Part shown: piece after piece, positions 9,464 through 19,076 of the stretch
Position numbering within the stretch: the first letter of the stretch is position 1
How the letters are laid out: each line of letters opens with the position of its first letter
Assembly (NCBI RefSeq): GCF_017114945.1
Contig: NZ_JABXKQ010000089.1
Coordinates: 18,084-82,083 of the forward strand
Source: Nostoc sp. JL34
GTDB taxonomy: Bacteria > Cyanobacteriota > Cyanobacteriia > Cyanobacteriales > Nostocaceae
Direction of reading: 5' to 3'
Length of the DNA: 64,000 bases
The notes under the pieces: model-generated
Seen by the model: the letters and a program-made list of their open reading frames with translations, nothing else
Told to the model about the DNA's origin: nothing
Databases searched by the model: none
Made by a program: the position numbers and the translations under genes

Positions 9464-12400
9464 TCAGAAATTCCCACCTCTACCAATTAGAGTTGCAATT
9501 GCCTTCACTAACTCCTCTGGTTCGACGGGTTTGGACAGATGCTTTTGAAACCCAGATTTGAGTGCTTGTTGCTGGTTGATTTCTCCTGCATAAGCAGTTA
9601 AAGCGATCGCCGGAATTTGTTTAGCTTGTTTTGCCTGCAATACTTTAATTTGCTGCATCAGCATATAACCATCTGTCTCTGGCATCCCAATATCACTGAG
9701 CAGAATATCTGGTTCTGACTCTGCCAATACTTGCAGTGCTTCTTTTGCTGATGTCACAGCAATTACCCTTGCTCCAGCCTCCTCTAGCAGAAAAGTGTGA
9801 AAGTCACGAGTATCATTGTCGTCATCCACAACTAAAATTTCGATGCCTGCCAGAATTTCAGTCACAGGAGAAGGATTTAATGCAGCAATATTTATATGTT
9901 GTTTAGGGGTTAAATCTTTTTTAATTAGCGGTAGTCGGACTGTGAAAATAGCTCCTTGCCCTTCACCTAAACTTTCTGCCCAAATCGTGCCGCCATGCAA
10001 TTCTACCAAATGACGGACAATTGCTAACCCTAACCCCAAGCCACCAAATTTTCGAGTTATTGTGCTATCAGCCTGACGAAAATATTCAAACACATAAGGG
10101 AGAAAGTCAGGGCCGATTCCCTTACCTGTGTCGCTGACAGTAATCTGAGCTTGAGTGTCAACGCACTCTAGTTGAATATTAATTTTTCCTCCTTCAGGAG
10201 TGAATTTAACAGCATTTGATAACAGATTCCAAATCACTTGTTGTAAACGACCGGAATCACCCAAAACTTGCCCGAAAGTAGCATCCAGCATTGTCTGAAT
10301 TTGAATATTTTTAGCTTCTGCTGCCAAACGCACTGTTTCCAATCCCCCCTCAATCACAAGCACTAAGTTGACAGGAAACATGTTGAGATTGAGCTTACCT
10401 TGTAAGATCCGAGAGACATCGAGCAAATCTTCAATTAGTTGAGCTTGTAATTTAGCATTCCGCTCGATAGTTGCAATAGCTTTTTTCTGCCCTGCGGCGT
10501 CAAACTCACGAGTCTGTAAGAGTCTCGCCCAACCAAGAATAGGATTGAGAGGCGATCGCAATTCATGGGAAAGCACCGCCAGAAACTCATCTTTAACCCG
10601 GTTGGCTGTTTCAGCTTCAGCTCTAGCAGCTTGCTCAAGTTTCAGGAGGCGATCGCGTTCGGCTTCTGCTACTTTGCGTTCTGTAATGTCAATCACTGAG
10701 CCGATGTAACCTTTAAACTGACCATCCACCCCAAACCAGGGATTAGCAGCATCGATGCAAGAACGATATTCGCCGTCTTTGCGCCGCAAGCGGTACTCCA
10801 AACGAAAAGCCGAGCAGCTCCTATTAGCTTCCAGAAAAATATTCCTGGCGTCATTGTAGTCCTCTGGATGCACAGCATTCAACCAGCCAAATCCCAGACC
10901 CATTTCCTCATTCTGACCTGTAAAGTAGTACCAGCTTTGACTGAGATAGGTGCAGTAGCCCTCGGTGTCTGTTACCCAAACCATGAAAGGAGCATTATCA
11001 GCCATATTGCGGAACTTTTCTTCGCTTTCGCGAAGTGCTTTCTCTGCCTGTTTGCGATCGCTGATATCTGTAACAAAAATGCTTACTCCCAAAGCATTGG
11101 GGTAGACGCGATTCTCAAACCAGCGCTGCCAAGCCGGATAAAAGTATTCAAACTGAACAACAGTATGTTGTGCGATCGCCAAATGAACCTGAGTATAAAA
11201 CTCGCTTTCAAGCATATCTGGAAACACTTCCCAAATGCTCTTACCTAGCAACTTTTCCTTTTGGATACCAACAACTGCTGCTACCCGGTCATTGACAAAG
11301 GTATAACGCCACTCTCGATCCAACACAAAAAACTGGTCTTGGATGCCAGCTAGGACAGTCTCTAGGTGGGCTTTTGCCACCTCAGCTTCAATTCGCAGCC
11401 CTTGTTCGCGTTCCATTGCCTCTTGGCGGATACGAGCCATTTTTAGGGCTGCCTCTACCCGCGCTAACAATTCACGGGCAGAGAACGGTTTAGTCAGATA
11501 ATCATCGGCTCCCGCTTCTAACCCTTCCACCCGTGCCTCTTCCCCCGCCCGTGCCGACAACAGGATGATTGGAACTTTTCGTGTCTGCGGATTAGCTCGT
11601 AATTCTTGCAGCAGTCCAAAACCATCTAATCCAGGCATCATGACATCTGTCAGTACCAAGTCTGGGACACGCGCCCGAGCAGAATCCAAAGCAGCTAATC
11701 CGTCCGGCACTGATTCCACCTCATACTGCTGACTTAATAGCCGCTTGAGATAATCGCGCATATCTACATTATCGTCAGCTAGGAGAATTCGGGGGAAGGA
11801 GCGGAGGGGCAGGGGGGCAGGGGAGGCAGGGGAGGCAGGGGAGGCAGGGGAGGCAGGGGAAGAATGTATATATGATGTGTAGTCTTCTTGAACAATTTTT
11901 TCTCCCCCTGCTTCTCTTCTCCCCCTGCCCTCTTCTGGTAGCCAACGCATAGCTTCTTCTAGATAGGGTGTTGCACCTAATGCGGTTGAAGCTAAAGTTC
12001 GAGAGGCACTAATCCGCTCTGGAGGTAAATGAGCATATCCCGTCGGAATTGACACAGTAAAGCAACTGCCTCCTCCTAGAACACTGGTAACATCAACTGT
12101 TCCACCATGCATTTGCACCAATTCTTGCACCAGTGACAATCCAATTCCTGACCCTTCAAAAGTGCGTCCTTGTGCCCCTTTGACGCGGTGGAATCGTTCA
12201 AAAAGGCGAGGGATTTCTTCGGCTGAGATACCGATTCCTGTATCTCGGACTGCGAATTCAATATGTTCATTTGACCACTGCAAACTGACTGCAATTTCTC
12301 CAGCCATCGTGAACTTAAATGCATTCGAGAGCAGGTTAAGAACAATTTTTTCCCACATCTCTCGATCTACATATACTGGTGCTGGAAGGGAAGGACAATT

Positions 12401-13783
12401 GACTGATAACTGCATCCCTGCCCGTTCTACTGCTGAACGAAATACACTAGCTAATTCTGCGGTGAAGGTGGCAAGGTTGGTGGGTTCATAAGAGGCTTGA
12501 ACCCGTCCGGCTTCAATGCGCGAGAAGTCTAGCAAGCTGTTGACCAGTTTCAGTAGGCGGAGTCCGTTACGTTGCACCATTTCTAACTGCTCTCGTTCCT
12601 TGACTGGCAGCAGAGTGGCACAATTGGTTAAGGTTTCCTCTAATGGCCCCAACATCAGGGTAAGTGGGGTACGGAACTCGTGACTGACGTTGCTGAAAAA
12701 GACCGTTTTAGCGCGATCAATTTCTGCCAAGGCTTCAGCGCGTTTGCGTTCTTCCTCGTAAGCTTGGGCGTTAGCAATGCTGGCTGCAATTTGAGCCGCA
12801 ACTAAATCGATGAATCCTTTATAATTGTCGTCGAATAGCCTGAAGGGGTTTAAACCAGCAATCAATATCCCAGCTTTTCCGGTTTTACCGGATGGGGCAA
12901 TGGGTACTGCGATCGCTTGATGGGGCGATCGCTGCCAAACACCACAAGGTAAGCTACTAAAAGACATTTCCAAATCAGAAATCAGTTTTGCCTGATGCGT
13001 TCTGATCACTTCCCCAAAAGGCCAAACCCCATCAGCATCGAGAGCCACTGTTTCTGGAACTGCTACGTGATTTTGCTCGATGCGGCACGTTCCAGCCAGA
13101 AAAACTTGCTGCTGAGCAGGATCAACCAGATAAATCATTGCGAAAGGGAGATCGTAAGGGTTACTCTCCAGACAACTTGCACTCAGCGTACAGGCTTCAT
13201 CGAATGTCCGCGCGTCTGCCGTTCTCGCCGCTAGTTCGCGCAAAAGTGCCAACTGACGCTCACCGAGAATCCGCTGTGTGTCGTCTGTATTGGCGCAGAT
13301 GATCCCACCTGTGTCGCCCTGGTCATTAGGAACCGGGCTATATGAAAAAGTGTAATAGGTTTCCTCCGGGTAGCCGTTGCGCTCCATAATTAGCAGCAGC
13401 GCTTCGTCGTAAGTGCCCTCGTTCTTCAGCATTGCTGATTCGGCTCGAGGCCCAACCTGATCCCATATTTCCCGCCACACGTAGGAAGCTGGCTGTCCAA
13501 GTGCTTCTGGATGTTTACCGCCAATAATAGCCTTGTAGGCGTCATTGTAAAGGTTAATCAGTTCCTCGCCCCACCAAACAAACATGGCTTGACGAGAAGT
13601 CAGCATAATCCGCACAGCAGTCTTCAAACTCTGTGGCCACTGCTGTGTTGGGCCAAGGGAAGTTTTTGACCAATCCCATTCTCGCATCCGCGCACCCATT
13701 TCACCCCCGCCAAGAAGGAAATTTACGTCGGCGTTGCTTGCTGACGTTGACTCGTTCTTCATTGATTCCTCTCGATTGGTCAT
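9464..13783 (-). CDS. Hybrid sensor histidine kinase (PAS/GAF-HisKA-HATPase-REC-PAS-PAS-HisKA-HATPase-REC)
   Basis: Two H-box motifs (FFSNVSHEFRTPL, FLAVLSHELRSPL), two ATPase domains, two receiver domains (VLTDVMMPG, LLSDIGMPE), PAS modules. Confidence 0.95.
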   Translation of the reverse strand: MTNREESMKNESTSASNADVNFLLGGGEMGARMREWDWSKTSLGPTQQWPQSLKTAVRIMLTSRQAMFVWWGEELINLYNDAYKAIIGGKHPEALGQPASYVWREIWDQVGPRAESAMLKNEGTYDEALLLIMERNGYPEETYYTFSYSPVPNDQGDTGGIICANTDDTQRILGERQLALLRELAARTADARTFDEACTLSASCLESNPYDLPFAMIYLVDPAQQQVFLAGTCRIEQNHVAVPETVALDADGVWPFGEVIRTHQAKLISDLEMSFSSLPCGVWQRSPHQAIAVPIAPSGKTGKAGILIAGLNPFRLFDDNYKGFIDLVAAQIAASIANAQAYEEERKRAEALAEIDRAKTVFFSNVSHEFRTPLTLMLGPLEETLTNCATLLPVKEREQLEMVQRNGLRLLKLVNSLLDFSRIEAGRVQASYEPTNLATFTAELASVFRSAVERAGMQLSVNCPSLPAPVYVDREMWEKIVLNLLSNAFKFTMAGEIAVSLQWSNEHIEFAVRDTGIGISAEEIPRLFERFHRVKGAQGRTFEGSGIGLSLVQELVQMHGGTVDVTSVLGGGSCFTVSIPTGYAHLPPERISASRTLASTALGATPYLEEAMRWLPEEGRGRREAGGEKIVQEDYTSYIHSSPASPASPASPASPAPLPLRSFPRILLADDNVDMRDYLKRLLSQQYEVESVPDGLAALDSARARVPDLVLTDVMMPGLDGFGLLQELRANPQTRKVPIILLSARAGEEARVEGLEAGADDYLTKPFSARELLARVEAALKMARIRQEAMEREQGLRIEAEVAKAHLETVLAGIQDQFFVLDREWRYTFVNDRVAAVVGIQKEKLLGKSIWEVFPDMLESEFYTQVHLAIAQHTVVQFEYFYPAWQRWFENRVYPNALGVSIFVTDISDRKQAEKALRESEEKFRNMADNAPFMVWVTDTEGYCTYLSQSWYYFTGQNEEMGLGFGWLNAVHPEDYNDARNIFLEANRSCSAFRLEYRLRRKDGEYRSCIDAANPWFGVDGQFKGYIGSVIDITERKVAEAERDRLLKLEQAARAEAETANRVKDEFLAVLSHELRSPLNPILGWARLLQTREFDAAGQKKAIATIERNAKLQAQLIEDLLDVSRILQGKLNLNMFPVNLVLVIEGGLETVRLAAEAKNIQIQTMLDATFGQVLGDSGRLQQVIWNLLSNAVKFTPEGGKINIQLECVDTQAQITVSDTGKGIGPDFLPYVFEYFRQADSTITRKFGGLGLGLAIVRHLVELHGGTIWAESLGEGQGAIFTVRLPLIKKDLTPKQHINIAALNPSPVTEILAGIEILVVDDDNDTRDFHTFLLEEAGARVIAVTSAKEALQVLAESEPDILLSDIGMPETDGYMLMQQIKVLQAKQAKQIPAIALTAYAGEINQQQALKSGFQKHLSKPVEPEELVKAIATLIGRGGNF

Positions 13784-14037
13784 GCGTCGGTTACAGGCTA
13801 CATCTGTGTCGTCTTTTGGTCAAAGTCCTCTCTAAATCAGACGTTTACGCTTCTAAACAGTCATTTTGGAGGATATTCAAGGGCATATACAGCGTGAAAT
13901 GCCAATACTGTGACTTTTCAAAGCATTGAAATCGTCTTTTAGGGGCAAGTTGCTGTTTTGGTTATTTTTTATTGTCACCTTTATATCATCGATATTCTAA
14001 GCTACCAAGTCCGATTCTGATGCAGAACTCAGAAAGC

Positions 14038-14304
14038 CTACTCCTCTTCTCGGAAGTATGTTTCTTTAAGAATTTGACCACGTTCACCTAACTCATTGAG
14101 TAGGCTACTAATTCGCTGTATTGCTAAAGGAGAAGGTGTTACATGTCCATTTTCCCAACGGTTAATTGTTGGGAAAGTGACACCAAACTCGGCTGCAAAT
14201 TTTTCTTGAGATAGATTTAACTCTTGCCGCAGGGCACGAACTAGTTTGCCAATATTAGGTTGCTTTGCCGCAAGTATGCTTTTACTGTAAGGCATATAGC
14301 TCAA
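14038..14304 (-). CDS. XRE-family helix-turn-helix regulator
   Basis: IGKLVRALRQELNLSQEKFAAEFGVTFPTINRWENGHVTPSP: canonical HTH_3. Confidence 0.85.
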   Translation of the reverse strand: MSYMPYSKSILAAKQPNIGKLVRALRQELNLSQEKFAAEFGVTFPTINRWENGHVTPSPLAIQRISSLLNELGERGQILKETYFREEE

Positions 14305-14613
14305 ACTTTATAAAGGACTATATATTATTATCAATTTTTATGACAGAGTGTTCTTTTGCGTCTATTACTCTTGAGATAGAGATTCTGCTCTCAACTCAGA
14401 GCATCACAATATAATTATTACCATAAGTATAATTTATCCTTTTAAGAAATAAGACTATTTGACTTTATTGTATAAGTCGCTTTATCCTGAAATTAGTAGA
14501 GATTTGAACTTGAACAAATACAAACTTGGTTTTCGATTAATACAAGCTTTTAGCTGAGTAATTAACTCCCCAAATATCTAGTGCGATCAAACTTAGGTAA
14601 AAAGAGGTGCAAC

Positions 14614-14754
14614 ATGAATTCTGCAAAATCATCAATCAACAACGTCAATACCCAAAAGCAACTGTTAGAAGAAGCTGAAGCCAAATCAATACTTGGTCAG
14701 CGAATAGTGTATCTACCTTTCAACTTTGAGAAAGCAAAGGAGGACAATAGCTAA
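14614..14754 (+). CDS. Small ORF (46 aa), hypothetical, not in the ORF track
   Basis: ATG at 14614, purine-rich RBS-like aaagaggtg upstream; MNSAKSSINNVNTQKQLLEEAEAKSILGQRIVYLPFNFEKAKEDNS; stop TAA directly abuts the ATG at 14755. Confidence 0.45.
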   Translation: MNSAKSSINNVNTQKQLLEEAEAKSILGQRIVYLPFNFEKAKEDNS

Positions 14755-15123
14755 ATGTTAGAGCAGCAGATTGATTGCCCCACCAAACCCAAGACAAGTG
14801 CAATGATCATGAAACTTTTCCAAATCACTCTAGTGGTCTTAGTACTTTTGATCAACTTAGCACTTGCTTTTCCCTCTTGGGCAGAAAGCACGCTTTCTTT
14901 AACTAGCAATCCTAACTACTTTGAAGTTGGGCAAAAAGTCATTTGGCTTTACAAGCCTCGCACAGATTCTAGCGATGTCCAAAGAATTCCCGCCGAAGTA
15001 GTCAAGTTAAGTTCCAAGCAAGTGCAAATCAAGGTGTACAAAGATAATAAAGAATTTGTCAATCGTTGGGTGAATCCAAACAAGCTTGAGAATTCGCCAA
15101 AAGTTAAAAAGTCAGTACTCTAA
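14755..15123 (+). CDS. Small secreted hypothetical protein
   Basis: Hydrophobic signal segment LFQITLVVLVLLINLALAFPSWA then a compact beta-rich domain; translation could also begin at an internal ATG. Confidence 0.6.
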   Translation: MLEQQIDCPTKPKTSAMIMKLFQITLVVLVLLINLALAFPSWAESTLSLTSNPNYFEVGQKVIWLYKPRTDSSDVQRIPAEVVKLSSKQVQIKVYKDNKEFVNRWVNPNKLENSPKVKKSVL

Positions 15124-15317
15124 AATTTAGCCAGATGGAAGGATATCTAGTCTTACCCATCTACAAAAGTATTTATATAATTTCTGCTAAATCACTCGTA
15201 ATATCATGTCTACTTGATTACCAAAAGACGGTGAATGAGCTTATGCCAATTTTTTATGAAGCTGCGCTAAATAAAGCTTCAAGGATAAAGAGAAAGTTTT
15301 TTTTTAAGTGAGATAGG

Positions 15318-15775
15318 CTTTCACTCTTGTTGTTTGGTGCTTTGAGGACGAGGCACTTTCAACTTCGCACCTAACGAAAAGCGAACAATTTCATACACTG
15401 TTTTGTGGGCAAGTGAAAGTCCTAATTCGCTCTTGAGCCATTCTTGAATTTGACCATAGCTTTGAAACCCGGATGGCTCGTTCAACCGCTTTGTTTCTTG
15501 CGTTCTAAGTCTGAACCACTGATACTTGGAACTTTTCCGGGTGCATGTTTGACTTCAAGCAAACCCCTTCGTCCTTCATCTTTATACTTTCTCACCCAAC
15601 GAGTTATGGTTGCTTCATCACGCTCTAAACGTTCAGAAGCGCGATCGCCTGCTGCTCACTTGACCACTCTTGAGCCAATAGAGCATTTGCAATCTTTCTT
15701 TGCTACTTGCCTCTGTGACATGTCTGAGAGCTTTCTCCAATTCTTCTTGGCTTTTTTAAATCTCGATTTGAAATG
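15318..15775 (-). pseudogene. IS630-type transposase N-terminal remnant, frameshifted
   Basis: Minus-strand fragments LEKALRHVTEASSKERLQMLYWLKSGQ / RDEATITRWVRKYKDEGRRGLLEVKHAPGKVPSISG / NEPSGFQSYGQIQEWLKSELGLSLAHKTVYEIVRFSLGAKLKVPRP in different frames. Confidence 0.7.
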
Positions 15776-15936
15776 AACAACTCATAACTAACATTACTAA
15801 ATGCACCTATCTATAAGTTTGACGTAGTTTAGGGCATCTTCATACAGAATTGGTATGATTAGATTTAAAAGGCCTTTGCCAGTTACCTAAACGAAAGAAT
15901 CACTGGTAAATAAAATCATTTTTATGGTAATAAAAA

Positions 15937-16617
15937 ATGAATAAATTTATACGTAAAGTATATGATGTTCATCTTCCTGACTCGTTGGCAAGTAGACTTA
16001 GAAAGAAGCGTTTCTCTTTATTCACATCTATATTAGACTCAATACCCTCTCCTATAAAAATACTCGATGTTGGGGGAACGGTAAGCTTTTGGGAGAATTT
16101 AGGTTTTTTGAATGAAGAAATTAAAGATGTAGAAATTACTTTACTAAATATAAAATTTATCGAAACAAGCTCAACACATCCAAAGATCAAGCAAGTTATT
16201 GGAAATGCTACAAATATGGAAAATTATCAATCCAATGAGTTTGATATAGTTTTTTCAAATTCAGTGATTGAACATGTAGGAGATTATGATGAACAGCGCC
16301 AAATGGCCAATGAAATAATGCGAGTGGGAAAAAAATATTTTGTTCAAACACCTAATCTTTTTTTTCCGATTGAACCCCACTTTGTTTTTCCTTTATTTCA
16401 ATTTATGCCTATAAGTATTAGAGTATGGCTACTAACCAATTTTGCTCTTGGATGGTATGACAAGGTGGGTGATAAACAGCTGGCTAGAAGTATAGCTACT
16501 TCAATTAAGCTACTCAATAAGAGAAAATTCCTGAATTTGTTCCCCGAAGCCCAACTTTACGAAGAAAAGTTTTTTGGTTTAACTAAGTCTTTTATAGTCT
16601 ATGGAGAATGTCTCTAA
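15937..16617 (+). CDS. Class I SAM-dependent methyltransferase
   Basis: ILDVGGTVSFWE motif I-like, FDIVFSNSVIEHVGDYDEQRQMANEIMRVGKKYFVQTPN typical of Methyltransf_11-type proteins. Confidence 0.8.
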   Translation: MNKFIRKVYDVHLPDSLASRLRKKRFSLFTSILDSIPSPIKILDVGGTVSFWENLGFLNEEIKDVEITLLNIKFIETSSTHPKIKQVIGNATNMENYQSNEFDIVFSNSVIEHVGDYDEQRQMANEIMRVGKKYFVQTPNLFFPIEPHFVFPLFQFMPISIRVWLLTNFALGWYDKVGDKQLARSIATSIKLLNKRKFLNLFPEAQLYEEKFFGLTKSFIVYGECL

Positions 16618-16753
16618 GAGGATGTGTGAAAATCTTGGATGAATGGAAAGTGATAAAACCATCACCAAGATAAAGAAAGTGCGTTAGTTGAAAGCCTAAC
16701 GCCCCCTACATTTAAATTTATTAACATAGCTTGAAATATTAGTGCCGATTTAC

Positions 16754-19063
16754 TTACCTCAGAGGTAAGGGAGTCTTAAATGGGCTATTGCTAGGTGGAA
16801 GAATAGGTGGAATTGGGTTAATTCCAGGTATAGGAGTCGGCTCTACTTTTTTGAGCACTGTGATTGCAAATCCTCTTTGCTGGGGTTGTTGTTTACCAGA
16901 GATATCATTGACTAGCAGTCCAATTTGAGGAGGGAAGGCTTGATTGACTGGAAGCTTCATTGAGCCAACTGGTGGAACGTCATTGCCGTATGGTAGAAGT
17001 TTAACCTGAATATTTTCTCCCTCTACTCTCCAACTCAGGGTAGCAGATTCCCCTTCTTTGAGAACCAGATTTGGTTGCTCGCTACCGTTGATTCTAAAAG
17101 AGACAATCTTAAATGGTTTCGGTAATATTTCAATTTTGGATTCAGTCTTTTTAAAACTAGTTTTTTGACTTCCATTGTTAGGAAAAGCTTTGATTTCAAA
17201 CGCATATTTTCCAGCTTTATATGCCGGTAAAGGAATATTTATACATCGGAGTTGTTGATTTTGTTGTGTACATAACTTTTGAAGTCTAGGGTCTGCAAGA
17301 TTACCTTGATTAAATTTATAAGCAATTGGTTTACCATAAGATGTACCATCATCTGCATTGCCAGTAATTTGAACTTGTGCCAGCAATAATGGACGGACAA
17401 TTGTCCAAGTTAAAAGAATATTTTGACCTTTTGTATACTGTGGTTTATCTGCTTGAAAATTAACAACTTCGGCAATTTGTTTCTCAGCTATTTCTACTTG
17501 GGTTGTTTGCGTTGCTACTTGGTTATTTGGAGAAAATAATTTTATCCCATTCCGATAAAATGCTTGTAACTCAAAGGTGTAATTCCCTTTTGTTTTTACT
17601 CCAGTTTTAACGTTGCTACAAATTAGCTCTTGTTTCTCTTGCACCTGACAAGGAGGAATTTCATTAGCACTTCCCTTACCCAGTGTTTCAGGAATGCCAT
17701 TGCTAAAGTCATAGGTAATAGGCTGAATGGGTTGCGAACCTTTGGCTGTTAGAACCAGCTTTTGTAACTGTTGATAATTGTGAATATCCCATTTCAAAGC
17801 TACCTCATCCTCCTCTTCAGTAATTCGAGGGTTATTGGCACTAAAATTTTCTAACCTCAAAGGATCGGGGTTTAAAAGTCGCCAAATGATGAATCCTATC
17901 CCTCCTAGTAACCCCAAAGCTGCTAAAATTAACAGAACAAATTGCCACGAAGGACGTGGTTTCCATACCAAAGTTCCTTGAGGCAATGTGTTAGGTAAAG
18001 GTAAATTTTGTTGGTCTTTGATGTCGAGTTGAAAGTTGATTACTAGCCCTGCACCAAACCACGGTCGTCGCCACCAAGGTCTGGGTTTGACCGTCAAATT
18101 GGTCACAGCACTTCTATTAGGTAATAATCTGACTTCAGTCGGATCAAATTTGTAAGTATATAGTTCTTCTTCGTCTCGACTTTTTAAGCTTAATATCAGT
18201 TCACGGACAATATTGCCCCGGTTAGTTAGTGATAATTCGTACTTGCCAAGACTCCGGCTAACTTGTCCCAAGATGGTATTAAGTTCTATATCTAGGCGAT
18301 AATTTGTGGGGATTTGGATGTATACCAAATCCAGTAGTACTAAGTCTGGAGAGTTTTCTGAATACAAGCGGATTGTCGGAGAATAACTTCCCGCGAGGGT
18401 ATCCCCAGGTGGGTGAAATTTCAACAATATTTGACCTTGAGTACCAGGATTGAGTTCTAGTGCAGTCACCTCAGAAACTAATCCTGGCCCCTCAAATCCA
18501 GTTGCAGGATAATTAATTGTGAACCAGTCATCGTCTAAATCTGGGCAACTCAAGCGGAACCTGTCTACAAGATAAGAGCGATTGTCAACTATTACCTCTA
18601 CTTGCAGAGGCTCACTAGGATTGAAAATTAGTGGTTTATTGGGGTTGGTGTTAGGTCTAATGGAAAATGTCGGGTCATTCACCCGAATTGCTGTCTGTTC
18701 TTTTAACAGAACTTTAATTTGGTTTGGGAAGGTTATGGGAGTATCTTGGGGATAATGTAGAGGGGAATCTACAACTAATGTATAGTCATAGGTTCCTGGG
18801 AGAGCATTAGCAGCGATTTGAAACTCAAATGTTACTTCGTCGCTATTCTGTTGGGGAGCTAATGCTAAACTTTCTCTAGGAGAAGTAGACCAACCGGTTA
18901 AATTTTGAAATACTTCGTCAAAAACAAAATATAAGTCAATAACCGCACTCTGATCTCCCTGATTGATCACAACAACATACAGTTTAATGGTATCTCCTGG
19001 CATCCCAAATTGAATTCCAGGTGGGTTGATAATAACTTGCAGTGGATTGAATTTAGCTTGCAT
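16754..19063 (-). CDS. COG1470/NEW3-like membrane protein with C-terminal beta-sandwich modules
   Basis: ORF continues upstream to 19120, but start at 19063 (MQAKFNPLQVIINPPGIQFGMPGD) avoids overlap with the upstream gene; TM WQFVLLILAALGLLGGIGFIIWRLL; repeated Ig-like modules downstream. Confidence 0.65.
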   Translation of the reverse strand: MQAKFNPLQVIINPPGIQFGMPGDTIKLYVVVINQGDQSAVIDLYFVFDEVFQNLTGWSTSPRESLALAPQQNSDEVTFEFQIAANALPGTYDYTLVVDSPLHYPQDTPITFPNQIKVLLKEQTAIRVNDPTFSIRPNTNPNKPLIFNPSEPLQVEVIVDNRSYLVDRFRLSCPDLDDDWFTINYPATGFEGPGLVSEVTALELNPGTQGQILLKFHPPGDTLAGSYSPTIRLYSENSPDLVLLDLVYIQIPTNYRLDIELNTILGQVSRSLGKYELSLTNRGNIVRELILSLKSRDEEELYTYKFDPTEVRLLPNRSAVTNLTVKPRPWWRRPWFGAGLVINFQLDIKDQQNLPLPNTLPQGTLVWKPRPSWQFVLLILAALGLLGGIGFIIWRLLNPDPLRLENFSANNPRITEEEDEVALKWDIHNYQQLQKLVLTAKGSQPIQPITYDFSNGIPETLGKGSANEIPPCQVQEKQELICSNVKTGVKTKGNYTFELQAFYRNGIKLFSPNNQVATQTTQVEIAEKQIAEVVNFQADKPQYTKGQNILLTWTIVRPLLLAQVQITGNADDGTSYGKPIAYKFNQGNLADPRLQKLCTQQNQQLRCINIPLPAYKAGKYAFEIKAFPNNGSQKTSFKKTESKIEILPKPFKIVSFRINGSEQPNLVLKEGESATLSWRVEGENIQVKLLPYGNDVPPVGSMKLPVNQAFPPQIGLLVNDISGKQQPQQRGFAITVLKKVEPTPIPGINPIPPILPPSNSPFKTPLPLR

Positions 19064-19076
19064 GTCATTGACTCCC

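Noticed and set aside
15444-15776. 110-aa plus-strand ORF
   Set aside because: It is the antisense of an IS630-type transposase remnant readable on the minus strand.
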